NCBI RefSeq assembly: GCF_039555335.1
Contig: NC_092640.1
Location: 28,925,446-28,989,445, forward strand
Direction: 5' to 3'
Source of the DNA: Amphiura filiformis
Taxonomy: Eukaryota > Echinodermata > Ophiuroidea > Amphilepidida > Amphiuridae
DNA length: 64,000 nucleotides
Position numbers and translations under genes: made by a program. Under the pieces are notes generated by a model, which saw only the letters and a list, made by a program, of their open reading frames with translations, did not search any database and was not told the DNA's origin. Numbering within the stretch: the stretch's first letter is position 1; each line of letters starts with the position of its first letter. This document shows, one piece after another, positions 1 through 11,375 of the stretch.

Positions 1-361
1 ATTGTAGGGGTCTGGCTGCTTGCTCCGCCCAGTCGTAAAATTGTTTTTCAGAGAGATGTCCAGCATTGAGTTCTTGGAGATGGGATCGGAGAGAACCTCT
101 ATCACACAGCTCCAGAATCAACATGAAATCTATTTCTTCATCAACTACTCCAAGGAGCTTTACTATGTTAGGATGATCAAGGCCCGACATGATTTCCAGT
201 TCACGAACATCACGCTTATTCAGCCGCTTGGCAGCTATTTGTATAGGGCCTAGTGATGGACTTATCCAAGTCATCTGAAAAACAGAGCTGTAACCTCCTT
301 CTCCTATTTGCTTCCCAAATTTCAAGTCGCTTCTCTTGATGTGATTTGCAGGAGTAGCCAT
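1..361 (-). CDS. N-terminal part of a TKL/MAP3K-like protein kinase (partial, runs off left edge)
   Basis: The minus strand from an ATG at 361-359 reads open to the window edge, 120 codons. The product begins MATPANHIKRSDLKFGKQ and continues with a glycine-rich loop IGEGGYSSVF at about residues 19-28. The ATP-anchoring lysine lies in AAKRL (about 47-51), an alpha-C glutamate in RELEI, then LDHPNIVKLLGV and a hinge-like LILELCDRGSLRSHL. These are subdomains I to V of a protein kinase. The lack of residues before the domain, and the LELCDRGSL hinge, favour the tyrosine-kinase-like group (MAP3K, ZAK or similar). It would phosphorylate Ser/Thr or Tyr on unknown partners. The catalytic loop and DFG lie outside the window. 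A splice acceptor (caacag) sits about 24 bases upstream of the ATG, so a 5' UTR exon may exist. The subfamily is a guess; the kinase fold is clear. Confidence 0.82.
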   Translation of the reverse strand, partial: MATPANHIKRSDLKFGKQIGEGGYSSVFQMTWISPSLGPIQIAAKRLNKRDVRELEIMSGLDHPNIVKLLGVVDEEIDFMLILELCDRGSLRSHLQELNAGHLSEKQFYDWAEQAARPLQ

Positions 362-1261
362 CCTTAGTGCTTGGTATGGTAAAGCTGTTGATATAAAACA
401 AAAATAATACAAATTGGCCTGTTAACTTTTGAATATAGCATATTGAGAACATACATACAGTAGTTTCTGATTCGCTACACTGTGTTTCACTGCTTCCTGT
501 TCATCACCTGTATTAATATTATGTGTAATATTGCCCTCATTCAGGTTTGAGCTCTTTCTCACAGCAGTTTTCTGTGATAACTTTGATGTGTATTAAATAA
601 ATGGAATGAGAATGAGATAACCAAGTTTAAACTTAATATGACCTATTTATTCTGTCAATATGTCTTTTTAAAGACATTTCTTGTCTTACATGATCCCTAG
701 CTCTTTGGGCTGTCAAATTTCAATTCCAGAAAATACCATCTAGGCATGTAAAAAAATGGGCTTAGGCCTATTGTTTGATTGATGTAACCTGACCTACCCT
801 AAAATAAAATATAAAATAAAAAAATAAATATAATTAATTAATTAATTAATTAATTAATTAATTAACAAACAAGTACATGAAAAAGTAAATTAGAAAAAAA
901 AGAAGAAAAAAGTTTCAAGGCCTTTATCAAATGCTTTTAAAGCTTTAAAAGTTAAAAACAAATGGGCCTTATCTTAAGGATTTGGAAATTCCCTTTTTCC
1001 TGAATTGTGCAATGCAATTACACTTCTGTTTCCTGGTTTTACTTACGATCATCCATGATAGACCGGTACTGTGTTAACAGTTTCTAGTAAGCTATATTTA
1101 GATAGAAACCACTCATATTTTGTACCATGGTATAGTTTTTATAAGAAGATTTATAAAGAAACTTTTCAATCAAGAATCTTTAAAGAAAAATTCATATTTG
1201 TTTTATGTATGTTCTGTTAGCAAAAACTACATACTGATCCATACAAAATGAATCTTTCTCA
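362..1261. other. AT-rich upstream region, no gene seen
   Basis: AT-rich sequence upstream of the minus-strand kinase. No coding pattern was found. It would hold that gene's promoter, but no clear core element was recognised. Confidence 0.5.
830..865. repeat. (TAAT)n microsatellite
   Basis: About nine units of taat in a row, inside an AT-rich block. Confidence 0.9.
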
Positions 1262-1650
1262 GTGGCGTACTGTGGCCGCCCCCAACCCCGGGGGGGGAGG
1301 GGGGGCTGAAGAAAATACATTTTTGCCGCCCCTTCCTCAACAGCCCGAAAAGGTTGACCCAATTTTTTTCTTGGTCGTTTGAAAAATTGAAAAGCAAAAA
1401 AAAAAAGGGGTTTCAGGCGCTAAGCGCCCTAAAATCAACACATTTTGATGTATAGTACCATTTTTTCAGAAATGTTTATGCTTTATCAAATTTTTACGCC
1501 CTTTTGTATTTACTAATTCTTTTTGCCGCCCCCTTCGTTTTTTGTCGCCCATGTTTTTGCCGCCACTTCTTCTGCCGCCCCTTCATTTTCGCCGCCCCCT
1601 GCTTTTACCCCGGGGGGCTGGCGCCCCCAAAGCCCCCTCAAAAAATATGC
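1262..1650 (+). repeat. Interspersed repeat starting cagtggcgtac, copy 1
   Basis: Starts with cagtggcgtac and has short G and C runs, 'gccgccccttcctcaacagc', and a second 'ccccggggggctg' near the end. A diverged copy with the same order of landmarks lies at 11030-11375. The opening bases resemble hAT-type ends, but no matching right inverted end was found. The proline-rich open frames across it are artefacts of C-rich repeats. Confidence 0.7.
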
Positions 1651-3440
1651 ATGTTTCTACATTGTTTACTTTTTTCCTACTTCCTCTATTTACATCCTCT
1701 GCGTTTCTCATGTACATGTACCGGGTACATGTACATAGAGCAAATCCTGTTCGGTGCCCTGCACTTGTGTCCCATATAGGCATATTGCATTCATACACCA
1801 TGCTCTTCTTAGCAACTGCTAAACTTTTCCCCCAGACTTTTCCTAGCAAAGATCCACATTTTTTGAAGCCTGTATTTGTATAGTTATTAATCCTCTTCCA
1901 TAAATGCCAAAGACAATGGACCTACCTCAGGTTCTTAGCTTGGATTCAACCATGACCATTATTTTCACCAAAACTGCCTGTCCAAAATTTGGCCCTGAAA
2001 ACATCAACCAGACCTCTGCCCCTTCTGGAGGTTCAGTCAGTTCAAATAGTTATTGCTATAGCCTCCACTTATTAGTCTGGTCTTGTTTTGAGTTCACAGA
2101 ACTTATTCCAGCATTAGTTTTAGAATTTGGCTATAAATTTTGCCCGGCCTAGGAGCAAACTGCCTGTCCAAAATGATGGGTGGACTGGTGGCTAGCTAAC
2201 ACACTGCCTACCATCCATAATAATCCCATTACATGCACTTGTGACTTCATTCCACCAGCATTCAAAGCTTTTCAAAATCAAATCAAAGAGGAATGAAAAT
2301 GTATCATTGTTTAACTGATTTTTTTTTTCAGTTTCTATTGTAACTCACCAATATCCAGTCACATACATATCGAAGCAAATCTGATGTAAAATCATGTAGG
2401 CCTATTTATATACAGTACTTCCTGGTCATTGCCATGCCAAAAAGCCCATACGTATTATTTGATCAAGCATATCTTAAATAATTGGTCCCGAGCAAAGTCC
2501 TGTGCAGAGCCTTGTGAATAGTTTTGCTTTAAACAGTGCAGTGAACTAAATTCAGGTTCAAAGGTAAAACTTTGATGCATACAATATCTCTGTAGAATAT
2601 ACGTAGGTGACTGTTTGCACTATGAGTATGGCTTCTATTATTATACACCTGATCAGAAAATTCCCCAAAATTGGTTGATAGAAGTTGAACTTTATACATT
2701 GATTTAATTGGTTGATAAGATCACTATACAATTTTTCTGTTTGATATTTGCTCATAACATTAACTATATTAAATATGTAAGAAAAGTTTATGATACAATT
2801 TAAATATAAAGAGATGCTAATTTGAGTGGATGTAACCTGTCAATTTTCTTCATATGTTGTCTATATTTATGCAACGAAAATGGTTTAAGGATATTTTTGT
2901 CAACCACATTGTGAGGTACTTCAGAAGTTGTGCAGATTTCTTATGTCCTCAAAAGTTGAGCCTTTTCAATATAGTAATAGTATTCATATCAACGGCACTG
3001 TCGTTTAGTGAAAGCAGAAAATAATCCAAGACACTTAGACAAGTTTGGTCTGAATGTTAGAGAAGGCTAAATATTTTTTTCACTTCTTGTCTTGAATGCT
3101 AAGACACTAAATACTCAGTCTGGAATGTTAGTGAAGGCTTCTATAGGATTTGCATTACGTTTCACTACCTGAAGAGAATTGATTAAATTGAATATCTACC
3201 TGCCATTAGTATCTGTCAATGAATTGACCAGGTCCTGTCATTATAGCTAGAGGCAGTATATGACACACATTGGTCAATGAGTTACATAAAAAATTTCCTT
3301 TTTGAGGTATTTAGTTCCCAGGAAGTGAAATGTTGATCCCTCACTATAAGAGCTATTACCGTCGATTTGGTTGAAAAAGGAGGTGAGACAACATCAATTC
3401 TGTTCAGGCTGTGAAACCTAATGCGGTCTGAATATTAGTG
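1651..3440. other. Non-coding stretch
   Basis: AT-rich sequence with short frames only, none showing a domain or splice signals. Between 3040 and 3140, 'ctaagacact' and 'ggaatgttagtgaaggct' style phrases recur loosely, suggesting a decayed repeat. Confidence 0.4.
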
Positions 3441-3454
3441 ATGGCTATTGTAAC

Positions 3455-3476
3455 GGGATTTCCCCTCTATAAATAG
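3455..3476 (+). promoter_or_regulatory. kappaB-like site next to a TATA-like box
   Basis: GGGATTTCCC (3455-3464) fits the NF-kappaB consensus GGGRNNYYCC. Four bases after it is TATAAATAG (3468-3476). The pairing could be a plus-strand promoter, but no convincing gene starts below it and chance is possible. Confidence 0.3.
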
Positions 3477-3499
3477 CTTGTTTTTCCATTATTTTGCAA

Positions 3500-6400
3500 G
3501 CCAAATAATCATGTGTTTTGCGGCTACATCAAGGTATTTTTTGTACCACACTTAAGTTGTTATTGTAAAGTTCTCCATTGTGTTCAGCGATATGGCAACA
3601 TCAGTCAGGAAGCGGCTTCGCCCTTTGTGAGGATTTGGAAATCGCGGACGCTGATTGGACGGAGGTCAGCTGATCCAAACTTTGGCGTGGGTCTTGAGCT
3701 GGGCGATTTGGAAAACTTGTCAGACTAGACCGAGAGACCGACCGACTGTGTGCAGACCGTGTTGCGTGATGGATAGGCGAGTAGAAAGCGACGAGAGAAG
3801 ACAATATTTCGACAAATGGACGGATAATATTACTTTTGTATGTTTTTCTGGAGTAAGACGAGAGTTTTGGAAGAGATGGAGATTACTGTGACAATATTTT
3901 CGTGTGTACAAGACAGAGCAAAATTGACAGCGGCGAATGGACGATACGAATTACCAAGTTGACGAGTTTTAATTGCGACGACATTTTACTTCGTAGTATG
4001 CTGAGAAATGGGGAAAGATTCGCATTATTTGAGTGGATATTATCGCCTAGATTGAGGTTATGTCTTCAATGGAGTTTTGGCAGCTCATGACGTACGCAAT
4101 GGACATGGTATTTTAACGAAGTGATTAGCAATTAGGGAAGACGTCATTTTCTTGCATCGCAATGGACATTTCGCAGTTAAAAAGCTGGCCAGCAAAATGT
4201 CGGATTTATTAATTTCTTCGAAAGTGCACTCGCGACAACGACGGACAAGCATGATCAACAGGCGACGACAACATGGGACATTGTGTGTATATTTTTGATG
4301 TGAGTTTATTATTTTGATATGCATATTTAAATGTAAACAAACAATTTGTGCTTCTTGAGGGGGGATGAGTGAAACAAAATGGTTGCCAAATTGGGATGTG
4401 TTTTGAGCAATGTTTTGGGCTGTATTTGTTTTGGACATTGTTTTGACGAGTAAAAATATCAGAAATTGGGTCAGAGTTCAAGTTCAGGTCATTGTTTGGC
4501 AGGGATTGGGACAAAACCTTGTGGAAAGTAAATTGCATTAAAATACTATGTTTTGCAGAACAAGCAGCACAGATGATTGCAAATTGTCATGACATTTTGT
4601 GTACAGAAAGTCAAACTTTGTGTAAATAAATATTTTAAGCTATTTTATCATGTTGATTGACATTTTGTAGTAAAAGTATGGTGCGCCAAAAGCGTCATAA
4701 TTGTGATTGTGAGCATGGTTCAGATATTGTGCACTTTGCGTAAAAGTAGGTCAGGTTGAAATAATGTGTGACTTTTAATAAATAGTTGCATAATGTACCA
4801 AATTTGTGCATGCTGATTGCGTAATCATATTTTGGTTTTGGCTAAATGCTTTGTGTAAAAGTATGTAGTGCACCATTTGATTCAAGATTTGCATAATCTA
4901 TCAGTGTTATATATTGGATATGTGATGGTGTCATATTTTAGGCCTTCCCTTACCTTAAATGGTTGTGGTGGAGACTGGGTCTCTCTTGCTTTAATTAGTT
5001 GGAAAGTACAGTAAAATTGTCAACTTCAGGTCTTCTTGCTTTCACTAGCCGGTAGTTACCTTTAAGCTCAGTAAAGCACCCTTAATATCCAATTGTATTT
5101 CTGTGTGCATTTTGTGAATGAAAGTCCTTGGGTTATGTAAAATGCTCAATTTGTGAAATGTATAGTAAGCTGTTTTTATCAAGATGTGTATTTATAACTT
5201 GAGTATGGCAAGCCATTGTTGACAAAATTAGCATTGAAAATTATTGATTATTGGTGTGTGACAAAAATAGATCATTTCAATGTAATAAGTGACGCAGTTA
5301 TTGTTGAAACCTTGTATTTGTGTGTGTTGAAATCTGTCAAGTTGAGCATTGGATAAAATTACACGGGATTTGTGTACCAACTCAAAAATATGTGTTGATG
5401 AATAAACAGGTTGTACTTCATTAAAGACATGTAGAGAACAGAAGAAACCCGAAGTAGAGATACTAGTAACACTGACGGGTGGCTACGGCGTATTACTGCT
5501 ATACCGGAAGTTTCACTGGCTTCTATTTAAGCCCATGCAGACTCCTCGTGCACTTTGAAGTCTGTGGTGGCCATAATGTGTCATTGTATGAAAAGCTTGT
5601 TTTTATATAAAAAGATTGTCTTTCAAGTGGAAATCTGCGCATTGGTGCAGAATGTGTTGATGTGGCTCCCAGCATCAGCTCCCAAAGGTTGTGCGCAACA
5701 TAGATTTCCATGAGGACATTCGCTAAACATGTGTTCAGTGTGTAGGCGTAATATGGTTTCAAAAATAATGCTTGCAGTGTGCATTCATAATGTCATTTTT
5801 GTGAAATAATTGTAAAATGTAATATTAATGTTGGCAATTGCACTTTTGTGGTTTATGCATTTAGGAGTTGCAGATTAGGCGAGTTGTGAGAGAGCTTCTG
5901 TGCGAGTTTAGAGACGCGAAGGTTTGAGGCGCTCAAATTGCGAGTTAACATTTGTGTACAATGTTAGAGTCGTGTATTGTTCAGAATTGTGTGAGATTAA
6001 AATAGTTGGAGAATTGGCGAGTTCAAGGTAAAAAGGTGCTCAGGTGATACCAGTAGAAGGAAATAGTGTACAGTTGTAATGGACAAATTGGATTCAGGAG
6101 TGAGGTAAAAATCAATTGTTGTAAGGTTTGGCATTTGAAATAGTTGTGCATGAAGTTAATAGTGCAGTGACCTTTGTTTATGTATTTACATGTGTCAGGT
6201 GCTTTGATGAATCCTAAAAAAAGGTACCATGTATTACTTGTCATTGTGTAGGATGCTTTGATGAACCAAATAAAAAGTATTCTTTGTAATGTTAATCGTG
6301 AAACTTTATGTAAAATGATGTAATGTGTCATAAAATAAAGTATGGCAGGCCATTTGCGTCATAATAAAGTATGGTAGGCCATTTGCGTCATAACAGCAGA

Positions 6401-6600
6401 TAAAACACACTGTTGCTAATTGTTTAATTAAACAGTTGTGCATGGTAAAATCAAATCATTCCTTTCAGCCAGGTATAGTAAGCCATTTGTGACATAAACT
6501 GTTATTCATGTAGTAGATTAAGATGCATTTTGTAGAGTAAGAACATTTAATAAAACTTGTTAACAAATAATAATATTCATTGTTTATTGTTTTTATAAGC
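3500..6600 (+). other. Gene-poor block: GC-richer segment, then long G/T-rich segment
   Basis: Positions 3580-4270 are richer in GC and CpG than the surroundings, but the longest frames (60-80 codons) match no family. From about 4300 to 6580 the plus strand is visibly rich in G and T and poor in C. Phrases such as 'tgtgtaaaagtatg' recur. A near-identical 'aataaagtatggyaggccat' unit repeats at 6334-6398. It could be a non-coding transcript or an old repeat; no product is supported. Confidence 0.35.
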
Positions 6601-7038
6601 CTGACCAGGATTCCTTTGACGGATACCTCGGTGTGTTCTGCCACACCAACTTACCCTGATGGTGGCAGTATTTCTGTTCGCATAAATCTGCGCTTTTAGA
6701 AACCAGCCTTCGCTACTTTTATTTTCCCCTAAAAGGAGGGGTGGCGCTGCTCCAAAAACTTGTGGCAAATCCGCTCGGCCATTCGATAAATAGGGTCAGC
6801 CAGCACCAACCCCCGTTCCTTTTACACTATATTTAAAGCAATGCTAATTAGGGGTGCAGATGGGTTTTGCTAGCATTCACTGATCTCGAATGCTAATGAC
6901 CGACCTCCAGTTAAAACTCTTTTTTGGAGTATTCAGGAGGAAGAACTACCAAGTACTATTATAAAATTGGTAATATTAGCCTTTGGATGCTATATGATCG
7001 AAGGTTACTTTAGCCTTTCTCATGGGTAAGGGTAGTAT

Positions 7039-7201
7039 CAGTGTTCGAAATATGCCTCAAAAAGTTACAGGCCAGCCGGGCTTGACCTTAAAAAGTTACC
7101 GGCCAGCCGGGCAGGCATCTAGATGCCAGTCAGAAAAGTTACCGGCCAGGCCAAAAAGTTACAGGCCAATGGCCGGCTGACGGGCCCTATTTCGAACGCT
7201 G
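7039..7201. mobile_element. hAT-type MITE with 8-bp target duplication
   Basis: The ends are inverted: CAGTGTTCGAAATA on the left and TATTTCGAACGCTG on the right. An exact 8-bp duplication GGTAGTAT flanks it (7031-7038 and 7202-7209), the length made by hAT transposases. The 163-bp interior contains four related units of about 'aaaagttacmggccagsc'. It codes for nothing, so it would need a transposase supplied in trans. Confidence 0.88.
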
Positions 7202-7318
7202 GGTAGTATACTTTTCTTTCTCTCTTAATAAGTAATGCACAATTTTCCTCTATAATTAGTAGGCTTTTATATATCATTAATTATTAATTGCTATTACAAT
7301 TCCTTTATTTGATTGACA

Positions 7319-7542
7319 GTGACCGACTATCAGCAGCCGAGGCGCTTGAATTCCCATGGATACAAGACGCAGCCGGGGACAAAGGTCAAACCATCTTCTC
7401 ATCCCACAAGCTCAGGTTATATCGTAACGATTACAAGCTACGGGTGGCAGCTCTGCATACGAGTGAGACCATGACGATGCGCAGGTATTCATCCCCGCTG
7501 GAGGCAAGGTTAACAGCACAGATGGAAGAAGCTGCACCTTGA
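7319..7542 (+). CDS. Terminal exon of a CaMK/MLCK-like protein kinase
   Basis: After a pyrimidine-rich tract and acceptor (gattgacag) the reading is D-R-L-S-A-A-E-A-L-E-F-P-W-I, the last helix of a protein kinase C-lobe (family pattern: acidic, x, R, x, S/T, A, x, x, A, L, x, H/x, P, W). About 60 residues follow and end at a TGA at 7540-7542. The tail contains HKLRLYRNDYKLR, which sits where MLCK, titin-like and DAPK kinases carry a basic regulatory helix. So this is the 3' end of a CaMK-group Ser/Thr kinase, possibly MLCK-, obscurin- or SPEG-like. The exon starts in the third codon position. No upstream exon was found on this strand, so the preceding intron may extend beyond the left edge; if so, the minus-strand kinase at 1-361 would lie inside it. 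No link to the DAPK-like gene is implied. Confidence 0.7.
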
Positions 7543-8248
7543 GGTGAACCTAGGCAGATTTTGAAAATGCCTTGAAAAGCAGGTCTTTTGATTAAAACTG
7601 ATTAAATCTGTTGTTTGTGGTCAAATAACAGATAGATCAAATGTAGAGCTGGGCCGAATGATAGCTGGTGGTCAGTTTTCCACAGTAATAGGAGGTGCCT
7701 CCAAAGATTAACCTGTGCCTATACAACTAACACCAGCAAAAGATTGGCTCCCATAGCCTTTTATGAGGCATTCTTGTACACGTACGTTTACCGCTTGTGC
7801 ATGATAATCACTTTTATTAAGTGTGCCCTTAATTTGAGGCTTACTGATTTTTATGTAAGCTGTACCAATCGATTTATCCCTGAGATTTATTGGAACTTAT
7901 TTTTATGAATGAGCTCATAGTGCCATGAGCAGGGGTCGCATTTAAGGAGTTTACTGTATGGACTCCTTAATTTCACGATGCACAGCGGCATAAATCATCT
8001 ATGAAAAAAAAAAAAAAGATCAGTAAATCTTTTGAATCACCATAGAATATTTGACAAGTTCTGAAGTTTAGAATTTCGGACAGATGGACACTCCTTAAAT
8101 TCTAATCAGACCCCTTAAATGTTGGTTTTGCAGGTACCCAAGGGTTCAGAAAAATTAAATTGGACCCCTTGATTTTTTGTGCTCGCGCTACCCCTGGCCA
8201 TGAGTGTATTGTATGGAGTAAGTGTAAAATCTATGAATGAAGGTGTAT
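7543..8248 (+). other. Probable 3' UTR and flank of the kinase exon
   Basis: No coding sequence. The region directly follows the stop codon. Several AT-rich stretches exist, but no polyadenylation site could be assigned with confidence. Confidence 0.4.
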
Positions 8249-8605
8249 ACCGTATTTCCTTGAATAGTTGCCCCCTTCAATTATATGCCCCCCCCCACCG
8301 GGCCCCCACCACTTTTTTTAATCAAGATATTGCCATGCTATCTTGTGTAGTATTGAGACGAAGGTATATTCGTCTCAGGTGTAGTAAGCCTACCAATGTG
8401 CACACATGGTCGCTAATGGTTTTGGTAATTGGCGGAAATCCGGTCGTAAACCCGAAGTCATTGTTCCTAGTTCTTCATTTCAGCATGAGTTTTAAGCTTA
8501 CCTAATGATTTTAACGGAATTATCGTTCTAAAAATGACCTCTAACAAACACCCCCCTTCTGGAAAATGCAACACCGCCCGGGGCGATTATTCGAGAATAT
8601 ACGGT
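8249..8605. mobile_element. TIR element with ACCGTAT...ATACGGT ends
   Basis: The left end reads ACCGTATTTCCTTGAATAG and the right end is its imperfect inverse, ending CTATTCGAGAATATACGGT-like around 8589-8605. The interior has 'tgcccccccccacc' and 'caccgcccggggcgatt'. It is non-coding and non-autonomous. Confidence 0.75.
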
Positions 8606-8844
8606 ATGTTTCATATTGTTCATAGATGATAGATACAGCTTACGCTTACATAATATTAGTAAGCTTTAAATTGAGGGCGCCCTATATACAAGTTGTCATT
8701 ATAAACGGCCATGTGTACAGTGCGTGTGGCTTAGTAAGCAAGCGATAAATTGCATATGCATGCTTATGGAAGTTCACGGGTATCCAATATAAAGCAATAG
8801 AGGGTGGTGAATTGAATCGTTATAGACCACAGCAATGCGTTTGT

Positions 8845-8905
8845 TAATAATAATAATAATAATAATAATGGACATTTATAAAGCGCACAAATCAAAGGGT
8901 CTCTA
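8845..8905 (-). mobile_element. SINE tail fragment with (AAT)n
   Basis: An (aat)n run followed by 'ggacatttataaagcgcac', the 3' tail of a common tRNA-derived SINE group. The same tail occurs at 9777 and 52080. The orientation places the tail at the low coordinate. Confidence 0.6.
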
Positions 8906-9215
8906 GGCACGATGGTTACTCATAAGCATTGTGTGTAATACATGTGAACAATAAGTGTGATGAATTTGTTCATTGCAGACACCAGAGAATTCCTCTGAAT
9001 GGTAACTTTATTTTTTTTTCTTGCAAAAAATGGCTTTTAGTGATTAAAATAATATTTCAAGTGAACAAGGATGAGAATAAAAGATAGGAATTGGTGTTTT
9101 ACTGTCTACTATTGTGTAATATAGAAGATAGGCAGATCCATTAATTATATATTGTAGTGGATACCGGCTGTGCCGGGCATGCGAACTCACTACTGTTTGT
9201 ATCTGTTATTCTCTA

Positions 9216-9463
9216 TAGATGAGTTGACTTATGACATAATTGCCTGGCAGTATGCGCACACATCATTACATTTTCCATTGTTTTTTGCCTGGCAGTATGC
9301 ATATGCATGCGCATCATATTTTGTTCAGAGCCCATGCTTCAAAAACTCCCGCCATATCACATTAAGGCTATTGAACAGTGTTGTGGTTGTATGCAGTTCG
9401 CTCAAGCATATCGATAAGCCAGTCCCTTGCCTTTGTTGATAAACATTGATGTCAACTCATCTA
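9216..9463. mobile_element. TIR family A, copy 1
   Basis: The ends TAGATGAGTTGAC and GTCAACTCATCTA are exact inverses, consistent with a TA target duplication. The interior shares 'ggcagtatgcgc', 'tttccattg', 'agtccctygcctttgttgat' and other blocks with copies at 15933, 16632, 17177, 21258 and 40253. About 248 bp and non-coding, with Tc1/mariner-like target choice. Confidence 0.85.
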
Positions 9464-9776
9464 CATGTATGTAGAGGATAGTGTGATGTGCCTTATCTTT
9501 AGTTTTATGTTGTTTTCTACCCAAATTATTAAATAATATTAAATAAATGTTGGTCTGATAACTTCTGAAGAACACTGCACTCTTCAGTTTCCAAACATTA
9601 GTTCAAAAACATCTTTGCTAGAGGCCAGCCACATTACCCTAGGTAGTTGAGATCTTGTAAATTTTGATGAAGTAGATTTCCTCCACCTTGACTCTTTCCC
9701 CTATTATTCTCATTTTTTCTTCCTTCATTTTCCCTCCTTTTTCTCATTCTTCCCCTTTTCTACTTCTCTTCTCTTT

Positions 9777-10070
9777 TAATAATAATAATAATAAATTTTG
9801 GATTTATAAAGCGCCTTTCTCCAGATCTTAGAGGACTCAAAGTGCTGTAATTTCGCTGCAATGGTGAATCATCACAATCAGATCGCATCAACTAGGCCAG
9901 TTGCTGCCGAACGGCGCACATGCACCTATCCGCATTTAGATTGTAACATCCACCAATTATCTGTGCAGCTCCCCAAATTCCATTGGGTGAAGGAAGTTTT
10001 TGATAACCTAACAACTAATCACCGATTTTTGAGATACAGGAGGAAACCGGAGATCCCGGAGAAATTTTCC
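9777..10070 (-). mobile_element. tRNA-derived SINE, tail and body
   Basis: (aat)n then 'ggatttataaagcgccttt', and further in 'ggaggaaaccggagatcccgg'. These are body and tail blocks of SINEs known in echinoderms and other marine invertebrates. A 139-codon open frame across it is the SINE body read through, not a gene. Confidence 0.65.
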
Positions 10071-10192
10071 ACTTTGAAATTTGATTTTTTTTTTTGGGGG
10101 AGGGTCAGTTGGGAAAGGGCAATCAAACCTTTTTTAGGCCTTATTAAAAGTAAAATAGAGCACCCTCACATAAACTGCATGTGTTGCATTTA

Positions 10193-10620
10193 TTCTAGAG
10201 TACGAAGTTTTCCGTTTTACGGAAAACGGAAAAAATCACGGAATCGGAGGTGCAACACGGAAAATGACATTTTTGTATGACGTGACAAAAATTGTTAAAA
10301 GATAAGAGAAATAAATGTTACAAACAATCTTGGGTAGTGTGTGTCAATTTTTATGATAAAAATACTGTTTAATAATACTGAAATAAAGGTATATTACCAA
10401 GGCATGAACCCCCTATCCATCCAAACATCGCAACAGTCGGCCTATTATCGTGAGAATATTCCAATCAGAGCATATTGATTGCGATATTGAACACTTTATT
10501 GTGACATTATCATTCATAATCATTGTTTATACATTTTAAGCTTTATTCATGAAACATGGATTTACAAATTTTACAACACGGACAATGGATTTTAGAAAAC
10601 GATAAACTTCGGACTCTAAT
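10193..10620. mobile_element. TIR element with ctagagtacgaagttt ends
   Basis: Left end 'tctagagtacgaagttttcc'; the right end near 10600-10620 is an imperfect inverse, 'gataaacttcggactctaa'. A small hairpin (ccgttttacgg) follows the left end. Non-coding. Confidence 0.6.
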
Positions 10621-11029
10621 TTATTCCATACTAGGGTTATGGGTGCCTTTCTTGGATATCGGTCACCTTTTTTCTTTGAATAAAAAATTGCATTTGTGAA
10701 ACTTTTGATGTGAATTGAAATCTATTTTGCTGGCAAAATGACTGTATATTTGATCCTATAGATAGGAATCAGAACAATATGTGTTTGTTTGTTTTACCTT
10801 ATCAGTACAAAGTTGAACTATAAAAGTCAGTACTGTAGATTAATATAGAATTCATTTATAAAACTGAAAACTGTTCATGTTGATGATATAAATAAAAGCA
10901 ATTGGTTTTGATTCAGTGAGCCTTTTCAAGTGCTTGGTCAGTTTGGTTTTGGTAACATTGTTTTCTAATTCAGCAGCAGCATTCTAGCATTGTTAAAGGA
11001 GTATTTTGTGATTCTAGCATCCTCTTCAG
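10621..11029. other. AT-rich spacer
   Basis: Nothing recognised: no splice-flanked frame and no inverted repeat. Confidence 0.4.
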
Positions 11030-11375
11030 TGGCGTACCGTGGCCGCTCCTACCCCGGGGGGCTGAAGAAAATTCAATTTTGCTGCCCCTTCCTCAACAGC
11101 CCGAAAAGGTTGACCCAATTTTTTTTCGGTGGTTTAAACAAGTGAAGAAAAAAAAACAAACAAAAAAAAAAACAAAAAACAAAAAAGATTATAGGCGCTA
11201 GCGCCCTAAAAGCAACTCATTTTGATGTATAGCGCCCTTTTTTCTTTACTAATTCTTTTTGCCCCTTCATTTTGCTGCCCCTTCTTCTTCCGCCGCCCCT
11301 TCGTTTTGTCCATCCCCTGCTTTTACCCCGGGGGGCTCACACCCCCAAAGCCCCCCAAAAAAATACATGCATGCT
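11030..11375 (+). repeat. Interspersed repeat starting cagtggcgtac, copy 2
   Basis: Same order of blocks as 1262-1650: cagtggcgtaccgtggccg, ccccggggggctgaag, 'cccgaaaaggttgacccaa', an A-rich run, 'gcgctagcgccctaaaa' and the closing 'ccccggggggct'. The A-rich run is expanded here. Confidence 0.7.

Noticed and set aside
1504-1883. Overlapping proline/cysteine-rich frames
   Set aside because: They lie on the C-rich end of an interspersed repeat that recurs at 11030-11375 and have no domain.
4085-4538. Two overlapping minus-strand frames of about 110 codons
   Set aside because: They have low complexity, no family resemblance, and lie in the strand-skewed segment, where stops are rare by composition.
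9861-10280. 139-codon open frame
   Set aside because: It runs through the body of a SINE, recognised by 'gaggaaaccggagatcccgg' and the 'aaagcgcc' tail.
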